Below are positions 40,935 through 43,842 of a DNA stretch of 43,842 nt, in pieces; the first letter of the stretch is position 1, and each line of letters begins with the position of its first letter. This DNA comes from Collinsella aerofaciens (lineage in GTDB: Bacteria > Actinomycetota > Coriobacteriia > Coriobacteriales > Coriobacteriaceae). The position numbers and the translations under genes are program-made. Below the pieces are notes generated by a model. It was given only the letters and a program-made list of their open reading frames with translations, was not told the DNA's origin and did no database searches. Location of the stretch: NCBI RefSeq assembly GCF_009876115.1, contig NZ_WWSY01000016.1:1-43842 (forward strand), written 5' to 3'.

Positions 40935-40968
40935 CAAAAGCCCCGCAGTCGGAGCGGACTGCGGGGCT
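40935..40968 (-). terminator. Terminator of the carbamate kinase gene
   Basis: AGCCCCGCAGTC and GACTGCGGGGCT (40939-40950, 40957-40968) form a perfect 12-bp stem followed by TTTTGC on the minus strand. Confidence 0.92.
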
Positions 40969-41033
40969 CATGAAGAGAGGCTAGTTTGTGGGCGCTTTGT
41001 CTGGCGCCCACGAGAGAGGCAACAGAGTAGAGG

Positions 41034-41996
41034 CTACTCGTGGATGCGGGTACCGGAGAGGCCGGCCATGGTCTCGGCGGCCTTATCCAGAGCACCGATG
41101 ATGCAGGTGCGGCCCTTGCGGGAACGGGCGAACTTGATGGCAGCGCGGACCTTGGGCTCCATGGAACCCTTGCCGAACTGGCCCTCGTCGGCCAGGCGCT
41201 CGGCCTCGTCGGCGGTGAGGTCCTCGAGCTCCTCCTGGTTGGGCTTGCCAAAGTTGATGGCGACATGCTCAACGGCGGTCAGCAGGAACAGAACGTCGGC
41301 GTCGCAGTCCTCAGCCAGCAGCTCGCCGCCCAGGTCCTTGTCGATGACGGCGGGAACGCCCTTGTAGCAGCCCTTGTTCTCGTAGTCGCGGACGACGGGG
41401 ATGCCGCCGCCACCGCAGGCGATGACGATGAACTCGTTATCGAGCAGGTTGAGGATGGAGTCAGCCTCGACGATCTTCTTGGGATCGGGGGAAGCGACAA
41501 CGCGACGCCAACCGCGGCCGGAATCCTCGACGAAGACCTTGGAAGGATCCTCGGCCATGAACTCCTTGGCCTGCTCCTCGGTGTAGAAGGGGCCGATCGG
41601 CTTGGTCGGGTTCTTGAACGCGGGATCGTCCGGGTCGCACTCGATCTGGGTGACGACGGTTGCGGCGTGCCAACGCTTATAGCGCTTGTGCATCTCGCGG
41701 CCAATGCCCTGCTGCAGGTGATAGCCAATGTAGCCCTGGGACATGGCGCCGCACTCGGGCAGCGGCATCTCGGGGGTGCCGATGGCGTCGTGGGCGGCGG
41801 CGAAGGCGTTCTGGATCATGCCGACCTGCGGGCCGTTGCCGTGGGTGATGATGATCTCGTTGCCCTGCTCGATGAGGCCGAGGAGGGCGTGGGCGGTGTT
41901 GCTCACGGCCTCGATCTGCTCGACGGGGTTGTTGCCGAGGGCGTTGCCGCCGAGGGCGACGACAATACGATCGGGCTTGCCAAGAGGCTTAGACAT
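41034..41996 (-). CDS. arcC: Carbamate kinase
   Basis: The 320-residue enzyme makes ATP and carbamate from carbamoyl phosphate and ADP. Family motifs are IVVALGGNALGN near the start, IITHGNGPQVGMI (about 48-60), FVEDSGRGWRRVVASPDP (about 155-172), IACGGGGIPVV, and FGKGSMEPKVRAAIKF near the C-terminus. It usually ends arginine deiminase, agmatine, allantoin or creatinine degradation, but no arcA, arcB or other carbamoyltransferase gene is in this window. An amidohydrolase, a permease and a DUF3830 gene lie close by, which may point to a non-arginine source of carbamoyl phosphate. The start follows GAAAGGATT. It is followed by a strong terminator, so it appears monocistronic. Confidence 0.95.
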   Translation of the reverse strand: MSKPLGKPDRIVVALGGNALGNNPVEQIEAVSNTAHALLGLIEQGNEIIITHGNGPQVGMIQNAFAAAHDAIGTPEMPLPECGAMSQGYIGYHLQQGIGREMHKRYKRWHAATVVTQIECDPDDPAFKNPTKPIGPFYTEEQAKEFMAEDPSKVFVEDSGRGWRRVVASPDPKKIVEADSILNLLDNEFIVIACGGGGIPVVRDYENKGCYKGVPAVIDKDLGGELLAEDCDADVLFLLTAVEHVAINFGKPNQEELEDLTADEAERLADEGQFGKGSMEPKVRAAIKFARSRKGRTCIIGALDKAAETMAGLSGTRIHE

Positions 41997-42599
41997 TGCT
42001 GGAATCCTTTCCGTAAAAGGCCTACAACCCATTAATAACCCGCGTCCGTGCAATACGCGAGTTTATTAAGGTTTATATTCTCTTTATCGCTCATTTTATT
42101 CATTTTGAAAATAGTTGAACGGTGAACGGTCGTTTTTATCCGCTCAGCGTACAGAACCCCAGCTCAGATATGTTTACGCCATTTACGTGCGACTTTATTT
42201 AAATGGAGCGAGTATTAGGCTGGATTATGCAAACTATATCTTTGCTAAACACAAATCAGATAGCGCAAAATCTTACTCGCACTATACGAGATTCTATGCA
42301 CTTATTGAACGAGTATGCAACCCTGCAATAACATGGCGTTTTTCATCCAACTTAAAGAATAGACGAGCGCCTATGCCCGCGCGTCGACCGGCAGCTGGCG
42401 AGCCGTCTCGTCGATTGCCGCTTCCAGAAAATCAAAAACTGATATTGCGCGCGCAATTGCGGCATGGTACTTTAGCGAAGAACAGCGCGGGCTGGGGCGA
42501 CAGAGATCTGTCGTGAAGTTTGGGTTCGGCGACCCCGCTGCTGTCTTCTCCTTATCCGCCAGCGAGCCCCTTGAGCGACGGATTGAGGAGGTCCTTACT
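41997..42599. other. Divergent intergenic region, AT-rich, no supported gene
   Basis: This 600-bp region separates arcC (minus) and the DUF3830 gene (plus). The part 42050-42360 is clearly AT-richer than the neighbouring genes and should contain both promoters; TATAAA-like sequences lie near 42070. ORFs crossing it (42115-42516 on plus, 42371-42778 on minus) show no family pattern and overlap the DUF3830 start. A decayed gene near 42370-42520 cannot be excluded. Confidence 0.4.
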
Positions 42600-43016
42600 A
42601 TGACAAAAATGCTCAAGATCACGTTGAATGGCGAGACGTTTCTCGCCGACATGCTCTGGGATGAAGCGCCCAAGACATGCAAGCTGTTCGAATCGTCCTG
42701 TCCGGTCGAGTCGCGTATCTTTTCGGCAAAGATTTGTGATGCCGAAGTAACGTATCCTGTCTCGGGCCCCATCGCCAACTATGAGCACATCGAGAACCCC
42801 GTCTTTCACGAGCCGGCGGGCGCCGTGAGCTGGTATGGCGGCTGGTCGTCAATTTGCATCTTCTTTGACGTATGCGAGCCCTTTGGCACCTGCAACATGT
42901 TCGCCCGCATCTGCGAAGCCGACCGCGAGCGCTTTGCCGCCGCCTGCCGCAATGTCTGGGACAACCAGGGCATGTACATCAAAAACGAAATCGTCGAGAT
43001 CGAAGCGAAGGCCTAA
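42600..43016 (+). CDS. DUF3830 cyclophilin-like protein
   Basis: This 138-residue protein has the short beta-rich pattern of DUF3830 (cyclophilin-like fold): LKITLNGETFLADMLWDEAPKTCKLFESSCPVESRIFSAK at the start, GPIANYEHIENPVFHEPAGAVSWYGGWSSICIFF in the middle. DUF3830 genes are often found with amidohydrolases and other nitrogen-compound genes, though without a proven activity. The start was set at the ATG behind GAGGAGG (8 nt), which removes 29 codons of an upstream extension. The next gene begins two bases after its stop, so the two are one operon. Confidence 0.82.
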   Translation: MTKMLKITLNGETFLADMLWDEAPKTCKLFESSCPVESRIFSAKICDAEVTYPVSGPIANYEHIENPVFHEPAGAVSWYGGWSSICIFFDVCEPFGTCNMFARICEADRERFAAACRNVWDNQGMYIKNEIVEIEAKA

Positions 43017-43018
43017 AG

Positions 43019-43543
43019 ATGATGGATATCAACACCCTGCTCACGCTCGACCTTGCTGAGTACACCACTGCACTTGAAGCCCTCGCCGACCAAATGATGC
43101 TCGAGGAGCCCCGCGACATCGACTACATGCGCCGCCGCAAGCTCGACACCGGCCGCGAATTCGCCGTCTGGAACTTCACCGTCGGCTACTGCATGAATGC
43201 CACCGACGCCCTCTCCCTCCTGCGAGCCCAGGCCAACGAAAACGCCAACGACGGCACCGCCGACCTCGCAACGATCAACAACAGCGCCGCGCGCCTGTGC
43301 GACTGGTTCTCGGGTGCCTTCGACGTCACCGGCAAAATGGATGACACCACGGCAATCCTCGCCCACAGCCGCGACCTCTACGCCCAGGTAGAGACTCACG
43401 AACAGTTTGCGGCCCTCACCCGCGCCACCGAGCGCTATCTGGTCCAGCTCCAATTTTGGGTTGACCGCCAGATTCCCTGGCCCGCCATCAGCGACCTCGT
43501 CCACGGCTACCGCCTACGCACAGAGAGCGGCGAGACAAGGTAA
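43019..43543 (+). CDS. Unknown protein co-transcribed with DUF3830
   Basis: I do not recognise this 174-residue, mostly helical, acidic protein (MMDINTLLTLDLAEYTTALEA to YRLRTESGETR). It has no membrane segment, no signal peptide and no obvious catalytic motif. The helical pattern with many Asp, Glu and Ala residues, and RKLDTGREFAVWNFTVGYCMNATDAL in the middle, suggests a soluble bundle. Its ATG (two in a row) lies right after the DUF3830 stop, with GAAGGCC before it. Translational coupling and joint function with DUF3830 are likely. Confidence 0.7.
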   Translation: MMDINTLLTLDLAEYTTALEALADQMMLEEPRDIDYMRRRKLDTGREFAVWNFTVGYCMNATDALSLLRAQANENANDGTADLATINNSAARLCDWFSGAFDVTGKMDDTTAILAHSRDLYAQVETHEQFAALTRATERYLVQLQFWVDRQIPWPAISDLVHGYRLRTESGETR

Positions 43544-43842
43544 AACAACCATGTAGCACCAACAAAGTCCCACCACGGGACCCAAAGTAGCAATCAGAGG
43601 GCTGGAGACGCCAACAACAGCGTCCCCAGCCCTCTCCAAAGTGCTGCGCGTTCCGCGGCAAAGCCGCGAAAAAGCAAAGGAATAAGGCGTTGCAACAGCC
43701 ACGCCCCTCATCCATCCCCAAAGTGACGCGAGGTTTCGCGGCAAAGCCGCGAAACAGCGACCGGGACAGACGATATGAGCAGGACATAAAAACATTGAGA
43801 GCCCCTGCTGCATGAAAGACCGCGGATTAGGCCGACAATGGT
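43544..43842. repeat. Hairpin-rich intergenic region with a tandem hairpin repeat
   Basis: The region contains a 15-bp inverted repeat with one mismatch (43597-43611 with 43620-43634), probably a terminator-like stem for the operon to the left. Two copies of a further element follow: CCAAAGTG, then a CGCGGC-AAA-GCCGCG hairpin at 43654-43668, and again CCAAAGTG with the longer stem TTTCGCGGC/GCCGCGAAA at 43734-43754. No coding region is supported. Confidence 0.55.

Noticed and set aside
42115..42516. 133-codon ORF upstream of DUF3830
   Set aside because: It is AT-rich in its first half, lacks a ribosome site and domain features, and occupies the expected divergent promoter region.
42371..42778. 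135-codon minus-strand ORF overlapping the DUF3830 start
   Set aside because: It overlaps a gene with a strong ribosome site and family pattern. The C-terminal part looks slightly protein-like, but I cannot assign it even as a gene remnant.
43488..43813. Two overlapping minus-strand ORFs at the right edge
   Set aside because: They translate the hairpin repeats (reading RGFAAKPR and similar phrases twice), so they are by-products of the repeat.

Overview
This 43.8 kb window reads as a chromosomal segment of a high-GC, Gram-positive gut actinobacterium of the class Coriobacteriia, most probably Collinsella. That assignment is inference: it rests on gene content and style (mannose-family PTS, GntR/UTRA regulators, LytTR two-component pairs, rubrerythrin, carbamate kinase, many small palindromic intergenic repeats), not on a database match. 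Almost all genes lie on the minus strand. The plus strand carries only the second GntR regulator, a C39-like peptidase, a DUF3830 protein and its partner. I see no prophage, insertion sequence, CRISPR array or rRNA operon. There is one tRNA gene, tRNA-Asp(GUC).

Region 1 (about 1-10.5 kb) is a sugar/amine uptake island. It holds a GntR/UTRA repressor, a YitT membrane protein, a HAD phosphatase, two SIS-domain enzymes, a complete mannose-family PTS (fused IIAB, IIC, IID), an EamA-type transporter and a second GntR/UTRA regulator. Both SIS enzymes keep a Glu and a His 16 residues apart, as in the FraB/FrlB deglycases that act on 6-phosphorylated Amadori or Heyns compounds. I therefore read the island as uptake, phosphorylation and deglycation of glycated amino acids such as fructoselysine or glucoselysine. 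Two distinct operator-like motifs split it into two likely regulons. One (TATAACGWCT) lies before gntR1, the PTS operon and the EamA gene. The other (GCATACAAGTTA) lies between the second SIS gene and gntR2.

Region 2 (10.5-26.5 kb) is housekeeping and repair: GNAT acetyltransferase, threonine aldolase, PAP2 phosphatase, Mfd, an ATP-grasp protein bracketed by 45-bp direct repeats, a zinc-ribbon membrane protein, endonuclease III, an ABC exporter, RmuC, a small membrane protein, rubrerythrin, and a divergent MutY-like protein behind an Rrf2 regulator. Region 3 (27-36.5 kb) has tRNA-Asp, a YfcE-type phosphoesterase and two LytS/LytTR pairs. One pair is co-transcribed with a glycosyltransferase. 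The kinase of the other is cut by a single in-frame amber codon. A UMF1-type transporter and a zinc-dependent phospholipase C-like protein sit between them. Region 4 (36.5-43.8 kb) has an amidohydrolase with an APC permease, a membrane-anchored C39-like protein, carbamate kinase, and a DUF3830 protein with an unknown partner. It looks like amino-acid or amide catabolism.

The intergenic DNA is rich in long perfect inverted repeats (34 bp at 24.8 kb, 38 bp at 27.6 kb, a 119-bp nested palindrome at 2.4 kb) that simple terminators do not explain.
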